The notes beneath the pieces were generated by a model, which ran no database searches, was not told the DNA's origin, and saw only the letters and a list, made by a program, of their open reading frames with translations. Below, one piece after another: positions 31,323 to 41,110 of a DNA stretch of 41,437 nucleotides. The stretch's first letter is position 1. Every line of letters begins with the position of its first letter. Made by a program: the position numbers and the translations under genes. The DNA is from Chitinophagaceae bacterium UBA2789 (GTDB lineage: Bacteria > Bacteroidota > Bacteroidia > Chitinophagales > Chitinophagaceae), in contig DEHX01000076.1 of assembly GCA_002352145.1 (NCBI GenBank), forward strand, positions 1-41,437, given 5' to 3'.

Positions 31323-32486
31323 CTACCATTGTTGTTTTTGGGGAATGGTAAAATAAAAAGTGCTGCCCTTACCCGGCATAGACTCAACCCAAATTGAGCC
31401 TCGGTGCAGCCTGATGATTTTTTCACAAATTGCCAGGCCAACACCCGTTCCTTCAAAGGCCTCGTTTTTATGCAGGCGTTGAAACAGGTCAAAGATTTTT
31501 TCTGAATAGCCGGGGTCGATACCGATTCCATTATCACTTACAGAAAAAAGATAGTCATCTCCTTGTGTAATACAATCAATACTTATTTGTGGAGTTGATT
31601 CCCCACGATATTTTACGGAATTTGTCAGCAGGTTTTTGAATAACTGGTGCAGCAATGACGGATCGGCGTAAATAACAGGTAAAGGCTTCACATCTATAAT
31701 GGCATGATGCTGTTTTAGGAGAGAACACAGGCTATGCTTCACATCCTCAATTACTTTACCTGGATCAAGCAGTTTAAATCCATCCCGGTCAATGCTGAAC
31801 TTTGAATATTCAAGCAAATCAAGAATGAGTTTTTTAATTCTCCGGGAACCATCTACCGCATAGTTTATGTATTCGGAAGCCTGCTCATCAAGCTGGCTGT
31901 CATATTTCTTTTTTAATAATTGAAGGAAACTTGTGATCAGACGTAAAGGCTCCTGGAGGTCATGTGTTGCAACATAAACAAACCGCTCAAGATCTGCGTT
32001 GGAGCAGGCAAGATCAAAAGCTCTTGATTCAAGACTTTGATATAAAGAAGTAAGCTTATCCTCAATCGCTTTTCTCTGTGTTATATCACTGAAACTGCAG
32101 ACTATTTCACTTACTTCGCCGGAGTCAGTTAAAATTGGTTCTGCATTCACAAGGAGCCATGCCCTGTCTCCGGTTAGTGGCCTGTTGATTCCAACGATCA
32201 GGTTGGTTACAGGTTTTTGTGTTTTAAGTGCCACTAAAACAGGGCTCATTTCACAGGAAAACGGAGAGCCATCCTCATAAACAACACTCCATTCCGGGTG
32301 ATACGGACCTTTCATCCGGAGTTGTTTCTCTGAAAGGCCGAGCATATCATGAGCAAACTTATTACTGAACAAAACTTCTTCCTGAGAGTTAAAAACAAGT
32401 ATACCTACATGCAGACTGTTGATCAGCTTTCTGACTTTTCCTTCCGTATCTGAATAGGCATATCTTCTAATACTTTCCTGCAACAT
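31323..32486 (-). CDS. Cytoplasmic PAS histidine kinase
   Basis: Kinase of 387 residues without membrane segments. One PAS domain at about 18-140 (LINSLHVGILVFNSQEEVLF to IVCSFSDITQRKAIEDKL). A short linker leads to HisKA His175 in YVATHDLQEPLRLITSFLQL. The HATPase has LLTNSVKYRGES, VSDNGIGIDPGYSEKIFDLF and GTGVGLAICEKIIRLH. The HDLQEPL dimerisation helix is the type seen in bacteriophytochrome relatives, which fits the Rcp1-like receivers farther down the same strand. The start overlaps a small 82-codon frame by 20 bases. Confidence 0.93.
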   Translation of the reverse strand: MLQESIRRYAYSDTEGKVRKLINSLHVGILVFNSQEEVLFSNKFAHDMLGLSEKQLRMKGPYHPEWSVVYEDGSPFSCEMSPVLVALKTQKPVTNLIVGINRPLTGDRAWLLVNAEPILTDSGEVSEIVCSFSDITQRKAIEDKLTSLYQSLESRAFDLACSNADLERFVYVATHDLQEPLRLITSFLQLLKKKYDSQLDEQASEYINYAVDGSRRIKKLILDLLEYSKFSIDRDGFKLLDPGKVIEDVKHSLCSLLKQHHAIIDVKPLPVIYADPSLLHQLFKNLLTNSVKYRGESTPQISIDCITQGDDYLFSVSDNGIGIDPGYSEKIFDLFQRLHKNEAFEGTGVGLAICEKIIRLHRGSIWVESMPGKGSTFYFTIPQKQQW

Positions 32487-32715
32487 TTAATTGATGTTTA
32501 ATAAAATGTTGAAATACATTATCAGTCAGGACATATGACCGCCTTAATTGATCGTATGTATGAACATCAATCAAACTGCAAAAGGGAGTTGAAAAAAGCA
32601 GCGCTAATTTGCCGGTAATTGCTTGAATCATAATACAACTTATCGGTGAATGAACTCCCGATATATCTATTCCGGCAACAGGCACAAGCCAAGGCAAAGA
32701 GTTGGTCTTTTCCAT
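32467..32715 (-). CDS. Possible small protein, 82 residues, upstream of the PAS kinase
   Basis: An ATG-initiated frame of 82 codons that ends 20 bases inside the start of the downstream kinase gene, as a coupled gene would. The product (starting MEKTNSLPWLVPVAGIDISG, ending FIKHQLNVAGKY) has a mildly hydrophobic middle but no signal peptide, clear membrane helix or motif I recognise. It could be real, or an uncoding leader of the kinase transcript; position and overlap are the only support. Confidence 0.3.
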   Translation of the reverse strand: MEKTNSLPWLVPVAGIDISGVHSPISCIMIQAITGKLALLFSTPFCSLIDVHTYDQLRRSYVLTDNVFQHFIKHQLNVAGKY

Positions 32716-32748
32716 GCGGTTTTAAGATATTGGATAAACTGAACTACA

Positions 32749-32785
32749 GGCAACTCAGTAATTTTCAAAATGATTACAGGTTGCC
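32749..32785 (-). other. Imperfect hairpin in the intergenic gap between kinase genes
   Basis: GGCAAC (32749-32754) and GTTGCC (32780-32785) are perfect arms, and inner TAAT/ATTA also pair. The stem lies in the 189-base gap 32716-32904 between the 729-residue kinase gene and the next frames on the minus strand. There is no T-run after it, so simple termination is unlikely; the rest of the gap is AT-rich and I see nothing else in it. Confidence 0.4.
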
Positions 32786-32904
32786 GTACTATTCTTACAG
32801 TATGAAATAACGGAGAAATATTTGCTAACACATAACAACCATTAATTTATTTTGACAATTAGGTGTTATTGCTTAAAGCAAATTTGGTATAGCCATTAAA
32901 TTAT

Positions 32905-35094
32905 TTATTCGTAACAAGGGATACCCACTACAAGTTTACAGCCATTTCCCGGCGAGGAATTAATATCCATTTTGCCGTTATAAAAACGGGTTCTTTCATA
33001 AATGCTCGATAAGCCAATCCCTTTTCTTGTTTTCTGAGGATCAAATCCGATACCATTATCTATTATTGTCAGTTCAGCAAACTTATCCTTGCACTGAAGA
33101 AGGATATCTACCTGTGATGCTTTACTGTACTTGAGAATGTTTTTCATCTGCTCCTGTAGAATACGAAATATTGTAACCTTTTTACCCGGACTTAATATAT
33201 CATTCTCATGGTCATGTGTAAACTTTATCTGAAGTGTACCCGACAACTCTATATCCTCTATAAGATGTTTGATGTTTCCAACAAGACTATTACCCTTTAA
33301 TTGTGGAACCACAAGCTCCTTGGATAATTTTCTTATTTCTTCAATAGCAGTAAGTATATATTCTAAACTTTTTGATTTAAACATTTTTTCATCTTCTGTT
33401 GACGGGTTTATCATGTCAACAAACAACTTGGTAGTTGATAACAGCTGGTTCACATTATCATGCAGCTCATGCCCAATGCGGGTTCTCTCCTTTTCCTGTA
33501 CCCGTACGATTGTTTCAGATAATTCTTTTTGCTGTCTTAATTTTTCTACAAAAAGCTCATCCTCCATTTTTTTGAGTTCAGAAATATCCTGTAATGAGCC
33601 AATCATTTTTACCGGTAATCCATTTTCATAAACAATATAACCCCTGTCTCTCATGTGCTTATAGTTTCCATCCGCACACTTGAAACGGTATTCATCTTCC
33701 CAAGACTGTCTTCCGCTGTCAGTACTTTGCTTTACCTTATCACTTACCCGGTTTCTGTCTTCCGGATGTATACTCCTCAACCACCAGGATAGCCCCTTGT
33801 GCTGGTCTGCTTCATACCCAATCATATCCATCAAAGCATCATTACGAAACACTTTGCCTGTTTGCATATCCCACTCCCATATTGCATCAGTAGTAGCTCT
33901 TGTTAGCAATAAAAGACGGTCGTTTGCCTCTTTCAATCTTTTTTCAGACTCGTACTTATCCGTAAGATTAATAGCCTCGCCACCGAGTATTTTTTTCCCT
34001 GATAAGCCTTCAATAAGAAAAATATTAATAAAAAAAGCAAACTCGGTTCCATTTGCCCATTTCACTTTCTCAGTAAAGCCAGATGCTTTTCCCGATTCAA
34101 TTACCTGTAAATGCTTCTCATACAGTGCCTTTGAAACTGAATCAGGCACAAGCTCCAGAATATTCTTGTTTTTTGTTTCACTCTCTTTAAGACCAAAAAA
34201 TGAATAAAATATATTGTTTGCCTCTAAAAGGGTGGCATCTTCGTCTACTACCCATGCAAGATTGGGCGATTGCTTCATGAAGGCCCCGAAAATAGCTTTT
34301 CGATTTACCAGTTCAAGTAAAGCTCTTTTTTCCTCAGTTAAATCTATGACATTTGAAACAGCCGTATATGCAACTGATGTTTGCTTATTAATTAATGGCT
34401 GAGAGGTGAAATGCATCCAGCGTTTTTCGCCATTTGCAAGACTAACCACCAGTAACTGTGATTCCCTTTTTCCGCTTTTTAATGAACGCATGAAGGGGGT
34501 TTCATCAAATTTCACAATTTCTCCTGTTTCTGTAGTGACATGCCACATGTTGTCCCACAGGCTTCTGATATCTGTTAATTGATATAATCGCTCAAGTGTT
34601 GTAGAAAAAAGCTCAGCAGTTTTTTGATTGGAAGCAATTAGCTCACCATTAATATCATGAAAGATCACTGCTGCATTGAGACTTTCAATAAGAACTTGAT
34701 AGTTTTCTTTTCCCAGTTGATTGAACAATTCAAGTCTGTCATTAGAAAGTAACTTCCTTCCCCCACACAAAAATGCTTTCTGGCCTTTTATCTCAATCGT
34801 ATTAATGGCCCATTTCATTGGATGGAAAACCCCGTTCTTAAGGTACAACTCTGTAGAAACGGATATACCCTTACTAGTTGATTCCAGTAACTTCCTGAAC
34901 CCATCCTGGTTAACAGGATGGACAAGATCCAGGAAATTAACTTCCGCATGAGACGGATCAGGCAAAGCAAACTCCTTTTTCATTCGGGAGTTAGTTTTAA
35001 AAATTTTACCAGTACTGCTAATGACTGACAGGTAGGGCTTTTCAGCCTCAAGAGAACTGATTAGTTGTTTAACCGCAAACCACTGGGTTTTCAT
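32905..35094 (-). CDS. Cytoplasmic multi-PAS histidine kinase, HisKA_3 type
   Basis: Sensor kinase of 729 residues with no membrane segment and four PAS-like domains at about 18-115, 133-256, 268-385 and 393-507. The fourth has the PAS_3 pattern TDAIWEWDMQTGKVF, WWLRSIHPEDRNRV and GSLQDISELKKME. Residues 515-535 are a signalling helix. The NarL-partner HisKA_3 domain has ERTRIGHELHDNVNQLL with His545 as phosphorylation site. The HATPase shows IDNGIGFDPQKTRKGIGL. This type normally phosphorylates LuxR-family regulators, and such a regulator (35617-36246) and a lone receiver lie just upstream. Input unknown; PAS domains could bind haem, flavin or other small molecules. Confidence 0.92.
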   Translation of the reverse strand: MKTQWFAVKQLISSLEAEKPYLSVISSTGKIFKTNSRMKKEFALPDPSHAEVNFLDLVHPVNQDGFRKLLESTSKGISVSTELYLKNGVFHPMKWAINTIEIKGQKAFLCGGRKLLSNDRLELFNQLGKENYQVLIESLNAAVIFHDINGELIASNQKTAELFSTTLERLYQLTDIRSLWDNMWHVTTETGEIVKFDETPFMRSLKSGKRESQLLVVSLANGEKRWMHFTSQPLINKQTSVAYTAVSNVIDLTEEKRALLELVNRKAIFGAFMKQSPNLAWVVDEDATLLEANNIFYSFFGLKESETKNKNILELVPDSVSKALYEKHLQVIESGKASGFTEKVKWANGTEFAFFINIFLIEGLSGKKILGGEAINLTDKYESEKRLKEANDRLLLLTRATTDAIWEWDMQTGKVFRNDALMDMIGYEADQHKGLSWWLRSIHPEDRNRVSDKVKQSTDSGRQSWEDEYRFKCADGNYKHMRDRGYIVYENGLPVKMIGSLQDISELKKMEDELFVEKLRQQKELSETIVRVQEKERTRIGHELHDNVNQLLSTTKLFVDMINPSTEDEKMFKSKSLEYILTAIEEIRKLSKELVVPQLKGNSLVGNIKHLIEDIELSGTLQIKFTHDHENDILSPGKKVTIFRILQEQMKNILKYSKASQVDILLQCKDKFAELTIIDNGIGFDPQKTRKGIGLSSIYERTRFYNGKMDINSSPGNGCKLVVGIPCYE

Positions 35095-35123
35095 ACTTCA
35101 CTCTTTATTTTTACTAATCTATA

Positions 35124-35501
35124 TTAATGCTGCAGGGTAAGCTGGTTTATAATACCTGGCACCAGGCCAAAGTCTTCTGACTTATCAAGAAAATAATCGG
35201 CCCCTAACTCCATACATTGCTGACGATAGTAAGCATCTGCATGATTAGTGAGCATCAGTACTGTTGAAAATTTGTTTTCCGACCTGATCATTTTTAAAAT
35301 CTCAATGCCATTTTTACCAGGAAGATTTATATCGAGCAAGACTATATCCGGGTTTAGCTCTGCCAGTAGTCTTCTGGCTTCATCATAATTATTGGCTGAA
35401 TGTATCTGGCGCGGAGAGTCAGTTTCTTGTAACAAACTGATCATACGGTCAACAAAGTTCATATTATCGTCAACTATGAGTATGACAGTATCTTTTTTCA
35501 T
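35124..35501 (-). CDS. Single-domain response regulator
   Basis: Receiver of 125 residues: VILIVDDNMNFVDRMISLL (acidic pocket), Asp57 in DIVLLDINLPGKNGIE, LMLTNHAD and the lysine switch in YFLDKSEDF. The frame opens upstream at 35546, but the ATG at 35501 (MKKDTVILIVDDN) puts the first beta-strand at residue 5 and is preferred. No output domain. It lies between the LuxR-type regulator gene and the 729-residue kinase gene, 29 bases before the latter, suggesting co-transcription and a role as phosphate sink or relay (inference). Confidence 0.9.
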   Translation of the reverse strand: MKKDTVILIVDDNMNFVDRMISLLQETDSPRQIHSANNYDEARRLLAELNPDIVLLDINLPGKNGIEILKMIRSENKFSTVLMLTNHADAYYRQQCMELGADYFLDKSEDFGLVPGIINQLTLQH

Positions 35502-35616
35502 GAGGATAGTAGCGTAATTTTCCACAAAATAATGTGGAAAGCCCATCCTGCTTGTACGGGTATTGAGTAAAAGTATGTAGACGGATTACTACAAAAAAAG
35601 AGGAATCTTGCTTGAG

Positions 35617-36246
35617 CTAAATCAACTTGTTCTCAACTGCATACCTGGCCAACTCTGCATTGCTTTTCATTTGCATCTTTTCCAGTATTCTGGACCTGTA
35701 GGTACTTACCGTTGTTGCACTTAACGATAGTTGTGTAGCAATATCAGTAACACTTTTTCCATTGGCCAGTAGTTTAAATACATCAAACTCCCGGTCAGAC
35801 AGCAATTCATGAGGCTCTGACTTCTTAGCTGTATCTATCGCATCGGCCAGTTTTTCAGCAATACTTGGCGTAATAAATCGCTTACCTTTTCTTACTGTTT
35901 CTATTGCATTTACAAGGTTATCATGAATTGTTTCTTTACCCAGGTAACCTGATGCACCAGCTTTAATAACACGAAGGGCATACTGGTCCTCAGGATACAT
36001 GCTCATGATCAGAACAGGAAGTGCGGGATCTATTTGCTTAATCTGGTGTAAGGCATCCAATCCACTCCGGCCCGGCATATTCATATCGGTTATCACAATA
36101 TCCCATCCGCCTTCTACTACTTTTGCGACCAGGGTCTCCGCATCGCCTGCCTCTGCCACGTCGGCTGAGGGATATTGCTCCAGCAATATCTGCTTCATTC
36201 CTCTTCTAACAATAGCATGGTCATCGGCAATTAATATCCTGATCAT
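35617..36246 (-). CDS. NarL/FixJ-family response regulator
   Basis: Two-domain transcription regulator of 209 residues. Receiver: RILIADDHAIVRRGMKQ, phospho-acceptor Asp54 in IVITDMNMPGRSG, the switch region LIMSMYPEDQ and SGYLGKE. The LuxR-type helix-turn-helix at about 145-209 is LSDREFDVFKLLANGKSVT with recognition helix LSATTVSTYRSRILEKM. It should bind DNA when phosphorylated by a HisKA_3 kinase; the 1595-residue kinase gene immediately upstream (25 bases) is the obvious partner. Target genes are unknown. Confidence 0.95.
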   Translation of the reverse strand: MIRILIADDHAIVRRGMKQILLEQYPSADVAEAGDAETLVAKVVEGGWDIVITDMNMPGRSGLDALHQIKQIDPALPVLIMSMYPEDQYALRVIKAGASGYLGKETIHDNLVNAIETVRKGKRFITPSIAEKLADAIDTAKKSEPHELLSDREFDVFKLLANGKSVTDIATQLSLSATTVSTYRSRILEKMQMKSNAELARYAVENKLI

Positions 36247-36271
36247 ACATTACTTATTCGTTGACGCTAAA

Positions 36272-39200
36272 TTACAAGTTGATTGGAACACTCACAACTA
36301 TTGTAGTTCCTTTTCCGGGAGTAGTAGTGATGGAATAATCTCCTCCCATCATGGAAGAACGTTCCTGCATACCAAGAATTCCCAGTGTCTTCTTTGATTT
36401 CACTTTAGAGGTATCAAATCCGGTCCCATTATCAGCAATACTTAACCTAAGCACTTTGTCCTTGACTTCTGCTTTTACAATGACCTTAGTGGCATTTGCA
36501 TGACGGGCAACATTGGTTAATGATTCCTGGAAAATCCGGTATAAACCGGTCTTAATATTATCAGGTAACTTTTCTGGTTCTTTGCCTGCTACCAAAGAGG
36601 TTTCCAATCCTGTTCTTTTGCTAAAATCCTCCAAATGCCATTCCATTGCAGCAAATAATCCCATATCATCCAGTAAACTTGGTCTCAATTCTGACGAAAT
36701 TCTCCTTACAGTCCTTACTGTTCCATCCAGCATAGTCAAAAGTTCTTTCATTTTAATTTTAAGCGGACTTTCGTCGGAAGCATCTATCTTCTTATTTAAC
36801 CAGGCTATATCCATTTTGAGTACAGTCAGCTGCTGACCTAATTCATCATGTATTTCCCTGGCGATATGGGCCCTTTCCTCTTCCCTGACTTTTTGCAAGT
36901 GGTCCGTCAAGGTACGAATGGCTTTATATGACTCCTTCAACTCCTCCTCTGCTTTGATACGATCAGTTAAATCTCTGATTACAGACAGAAAGCGGCCATC
37001 TGGTAACTGCTGAGAACGTACTTCGGTTTGTACAATAGTGCCATCCTTTTTGCGCATAGATCTTTGCTTAACAGTAGACTTACCAGTCTTCAGAACATCA
37101 TATTGAACCGGGCGAACTTTAATTTCATCATCTGTAAGAACATCTTTTAAGGACATATGCTGCAATTCCTCTCTTGTATAACCCAATAGGTTTATGGCCC
37201 CTGTGTTAACATCCAATAATTTTCCATTTGCATCATATAAGGCAATAGCATCTATTGCCTGTTCTACTACTGTCCGGTATTTCCTTTCGTTTCTTATTAA
37301 CTCTTCTTCTGTTTGTTTCTTATCTGTAATGTCCCTTGTTACAGCCAGCAGTGCTGTTATTTTACCTGCCCCGTCCCTCAAGGGAACGGCGTGGGTTTCC
37401 ATCCATCTGCGGGTTCCCTTTAAACCAGTTATACTAAACAATAATTTTCCCGGATTACCCTTAAACACATCCTGGCAAAGGCTGGCAAAGGGAATACGGT
37501 AATCCTCATTTATAATCCCCAGAACAGATTTATTTTTTACCTGTTCTAAAGAATCAGCTTCAATCATTGATAATCCGGCGGGGTTCATATCAAGCAATTG
37601 GCCATTAATATCAAGCAGCTTAATACACTCAGGCTCACTGTTGAATATTGTCCTCAATCTGTTTTCACTTTCCTCTACTTCTTTTTGCACTTTTAACATC
37701 TGTGTCATATCTATCATGGAACCGATCATTCTTATAGCTATGCCTGAACTATTTCTTATTATATAGCCCCTGTCGTACATATTGAGGTAGCTTCCGTCAT
37801 TTTTACGATACCTGTATTCATCTGACCAAAAATGCTGGTCTCCTCCGATGGCACCAAGAAATTTTTTCCTGACTCGTTCGTAATCTTCCGGATGAAGCCG
37901 CTGAAACCATTCATCAATAGTAGCAATGCCGGGAGACCTGGGCACACCTATTGTAGAATAATAATTATCATTCCACCAAAAGGTGTTCTCAGCCATGAAC
38001 CAGTCCCATACTATATCGCTTGTGGCCTTTGAAACGATGTTAAATCTCTCTGTAGATTTCAACATTTCTTCTTCAGCCCTTTTCTGCTCAGTGATATCAT
38101 CACCATAACCATACTCAATATCATTACCATTTTCATCAGTTACTACATTCACTTTTGCAGCAATCCAGCGTATAGTTTTGTCTGGTCTGATAATCCTGTA
38201 TACAATACTCAGCTTTCGCTTTTGCGCAATAGCTTCATATTCCTCAAACAGATATTGTTTATCATCCGGATGAACAGAATTAATGAAATCGGCAGGATTT
38301 TTATATAAATCCTCACATGATCTTCCCCAAATCAATTCGTAAGATGGACTGATATATAAAGTCTGGCGGCGAGTAATATCATTTACCCAGTATACACCGG
38401 ATATATTCTCAACCAGGTTCCTGAACCGGGTTCTTGACTTTATTAGTTCTTCTTCAGCTTGCTTACGTTCTGTAATATCCATCATAGCTCCCATAATCCT
38501 TATGGCCTTGCCAGAACCATCTCTGACAATGTAGCTTCTGTCATAAATTGCCAGGTACTGGTCACCGGATAAAAACCTGTATTCGGTAATCCAGGCATTG
38601 GTACCAGGATCCGCAATTGCTTTTCTCAGGTCATTTAGTACAGTTTCCCTTTCTTCTGGATGTATTCTTTTAACCCATTCTGATTGATCCGGAACAGGAT
38701 CCTTCGTTGTAAGTCCGTATAATTTCTGATGAGCATCACTTCCCCACAAATGTCCCGTTTCAAGATTCCATTCCCAAATGGCATCATTGGTAGTTTTGGC
38801 GATCAGCTCAAATCGCTCATTTGAACTTCTTATTTCCAGCTCTGCTTGTTTCCTTTGACTGATATCCCTGATGAAAGCACAGAAAAATTCATTTGATCCC
38901 TGCTTAATATGAACGATACTTAATTCTACCGGAAACTCATTACCACTTTTGTTGGTGGCAGATATTTCTATAAGCCTGCCCAGCACTTTTTGCTGACCTG
39001 TTTTAAGATAATTATTAACCGCATTTTTGTGTGAGGAACGATGACGAAGAGGTATAATCGTATCTGTAAGTGACAAGCCAATAACTTCCTCCGCTTTCCA
39101 GCCAAATATTTTCTCCGCTTGTGGTGTCCAGATAGTAATAACACTTTTTGTATCAATACACACAATGGCATCCAGAGCAGAATTCATTATCAGTCGCTGG

Positions 39201-41059
39201 GTTTCCTCATTTACTCTTATAGCCTCCTCTGCCCGAATTCTATCGGTGATATCCATCATACTTCCCATCATTTTGACGGGCTTACCCTGTTCGTTACGGA
39301 CTATATAACAACGGTCATAAATGTATCTGTACTTATTATCAGCAAAGCGAAACCTATATTCCGTAATGAATACATTACTATCTGATTCTAACGCCTCAGC
39401 CTGGCTTAGCTTCACCCTTTCCCTTTCATCAGGGTGTATTCTTGCAAGCCATTCATCAGTGGAAGGAACAGGGTCGTTCAGGGTCAACCCATACATTAAC
39501 TGGTGGTTCTCATTTGCCCACATCTTACCTGTCTGAAAATTCCATTCCCAAACTGAATCGCTGGTAGCTTTACCAATCAGGCTAAATCTTTCAAGTGATT
39601 CTCTTTGCTGGTTATCAGCTAATTTTCTTTCTGTAATATCTCTTGTAATAACGCATGAACCTGTTATTTCATTCTTTGAGCCTTTTACAGGAAGATAATT
39701 AACCTGTATCCATTTGGGCTCACCCCCGACGATTATTTGTGACTCATACTCCACCTCATTACCCTGAAATACTTTATCGAAATTACTTTTAATGTAATCC
39801 AATTTTTCTGGAGGGATACAGTCAAGTATTTTATTACCCGCCTTTACAGGTTTACCCCAGGCCCGGGCAAGGTTGAACTCTGATGGCTTACTGATTAGTA
39901 TTATTTCATAATCTTTATTGATAACATAGAATTCCCCCGCAGCACTGTCCAACACTTGTTTTAATTTTTCTTCTTCCTTTTTGATTTCCTCTGTCTTCTC
40001 TTTTATTTTATCCGCCAGTTCCTTATTAAATTTCAACAAAAGGTCAGAGGCAAGTTTTCTTTGAGTAACATCCCTTATCACACACACATAACCGGCAGGT
40101 TTCTCCTCTTTATCATATAAATGCTTTACCGATATCAGTGTTTTTATCTCTTTGCCATCTTTAGCAGAAAAGCTGATCTCTGCCTCAGAAGTGCCCTTTA
40201 GACGAAGTTCACTTTTCACTTCCTCAGCGATCGATTGCAAAAAATCTGTAGATGTAAAATCCCGGAAGTTCGCTCCAACGGCTTCTTTGGCCTGATAGCC
40301 AAATAGTTCCTCTGCTGCCGGATTCCAAGTTAAAATAACTCCTTCCATATCAAGAGAGATAATGGCATCCCCCGTTCTTTGAACCAGATTCGCAAGGTAT
40401 AGTATCTCCCTTTCATCTTCTTCTCTTTTCTTCATCTCTATACGCACCCGCCTATATAACATTACAAACATCAGAATGAATACCAAGCCAATTACAAGAA
40501 TTGTAAGTACCAGATTATTGGCTGCTTTTTGCCTGCTATCATTTGATTCGTGTAGTTTTTTGATGTCTTTATCTTCAAAAGAATAAATGATCTGCCTGAT
40601 TTTGTCCATCACTATTCTTCCCTCCCCATCCTGCACATGTCTGTTAGCGGCTTCCTTGTTCTGATTCTTCATATGATAAATGGACAGCTCTGCGAGATTG
40701 AGTTTTTGGGAAATAAGCCGCTGGAGTGTATCATACATGGATTGCCTTTCAGGATATAAAGCGGATAATGATTTGATATCAAGTGTATCGTTAGCAATTC
40801 TTTTTATAGCTACAAAGTAAGGAGCAAGAAATTCTTCCTTTCCGGATATAACAAATCCTCTTGTTGCAGTTTCAATATCCTGCATATCATCAAGAATCAC
40901 TTCAAGTATACGAAGTGATTGTAGTGACTCATCAACGATGGCTGTCTCCTTTTTTGCCATTTTCAGATTGACAAGACCCAGCCATCCAAAAAATGTAATT
41001 ACGACAAATGAAATAATAAGACCAAGGGTAATATTTCTGGTATAGTAAATACGGCGCAT
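36272..41059 (-). CDS. Giant membrane CHASE3 nine-PAS histidine kinase, HisKA_3 type
   Basis: Sensor kinase of 1595 residues. Membrane segment 1 at about 10-31, CHASE3-like sensor at about 36-178 (DDMQDIETATRGFVISGKEE), membrane segment 2 at about 181-202. Nine PAS domains follow at about 222-335, 366-478, 491-607, 620-737, 749-865, 877-993, 1005-1120, 1133-1248 and 1261-1368, most ending in a D-[IVLM]-T or D-I-S signature. A charged coiled coil (KIKEKTEEIKKEEEKLKQ) precedes the second. The HisKA_3 domain has His1404 in IAREIHDELGQQLTVLKMDI. The HATPase has YRIFQESLTNVARHANA and IADNGTGFDT. PAS 3, 5 and 7 are near-repeats. It starts 51 bases after a LuxR regulator's stop and precedes another, its likely partners. 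Confidence 0.93.
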   Translation of the reverse strand: MRRIYYTRNITLGLIISFVVITFFGWLGLVNLKMAKKETAIVDESLQSLRILEVILDDMQDIETATRGFVISGKEEFLAPYFVAIKRIANDTLDIKSLSALYPERQSMYDTLQRLISQKLNLAELSIYHMKNQNKEAANRHVQDGEGRIVMDKIRQIIYSFEDKDIKKLHESNDSRQKAANNLVLTILVIGLVFILMFVMLYRRVRIEMKKREEDEREILYLANLVQRTGDAIISLDMEGVILTWNPAAEELFGYQAKEAVGANFRDFTSTDFLQSIAEEVKSELRLKGTSEAEISFSAKDGKEIKTLISVKHLYDKEEKPAGYVCVIRDVTQRKLASDLLLKFNKELADKIKEKTEEIKKEEEKLKQVLDSAAGEFYVINKDYEIILISKPSEFNLARAWGKPVKAGNKILDCIPPEKLDYIKSNFDKVFQGNEVEYESQIIVGGEPKWIQVNYLPVKGSKNEITGSCVITRDITERKLADNQQRESLERFSLIGKATSDSVWEWNFQTGKMWANENHQLMYGLTLNDPVPSTDEWLARIHPDERERVKLSQAEALESDSNVFITEYRFRFADNKYRYIYDRCYIVRNEQGKPVKMMGSMMDITDRIRAEEAIRVNEETQRLIMNSALDAIVCIDTKSVITIWTPQAEKIFGWKAEEVIGLSLTDTIIPLRHRSSHKNAVNNYLKTGQQKVLGRLIEISATNKSGNEFPVELSIVHIKQGSNEFFCAFIRDISQRKQAELEIRSSNERFELIAKTTNDAIWEWNLETGHLWGSDAHQKLYGLTTKDPVPDQSEWVKRIHPEERETVLNDLRKAIADPGTNAWITEYRFLSGDQYLAIYDRSYIVRDGSGKAIRIMGAMMDITERKQAEEELIKSRTRFRNLVENISGVYWVNDITRRQTLYISPSYELIWGRSCEDLYKNPADFINSVHPDDKQYLFEEYEAIAQKRKLSIVYRIIRPDKTIRWIAAKVNVVTDENGNDIEYGYGDDITEQKRAEEEMLKSTERFNIVSKATSDIVWDWFMAENTFWWNDNYYSTIGVPRSPGIATIDEWFQRLHPEDYERVRKKFLGAIGGDQHFWSDEYRYRKNDGSYLNMYDRGYIIRNSSGIAIRMIGSMIDMTQMLKVQKEVEESENRLRTIFNSEPECIKLLDINGQLLDMNPAGLSMIEADSLEQVKNKSVLGIINEDYRIPFASLCQDVFKGNPGKLLFSITGLKGTRRWMETHAVPLRDGAGKITALLAVTRDITDKKQTEEELIRNERKYRTVVEQAIDAIALYDANGKLLDVNTGAINLLGYTREELQHMSLKDVLTDDEIKVRPVQYDVLKTGKSTVKQRSMRKKDGTIVQTEVRSQQLPDGRFLSVIRDLTDRIKAEEELKESYKAIRTLTDHLQKVREEERAHIAREIHDELGQQLTVLKMDIAWLNKKIDASDESPLKIKMKELLTMLDGTVRTVRRISSELRPSLLDDMGLFAAMEWHLEDFSKRTGLETSLVAGKEPEKLPDNIKTGLYRIFQESLTNVARHANATKVIVKAEVKDKVLRLSIADNGTGFDTSKVKSKKTLGILGMQERSSMMGGDYSITTTPGKGTTIVVSVPINL

Positions 41060-41110
41060 TTCATTCCTTTTTATAAGGATGAATGGTTAATCACTAACAG
41101 GAAAACGAAT

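Noticed and set aside
33680..34207. 175-codon plus-strand frame opposite the 729-residue kinase
   Set aside because: The minus strand encodes intact PAS domains over the same bases; the Ser-rich product is a typical antisense shadow.
36272..41059. Giant kinase as an assembly artefact or fusion of two genes
   Set aside because: The frame is continuous, with one membrane sensor at the start, one kinase core at the end and regular PAS spacing; no internal start or promoter breaks it.
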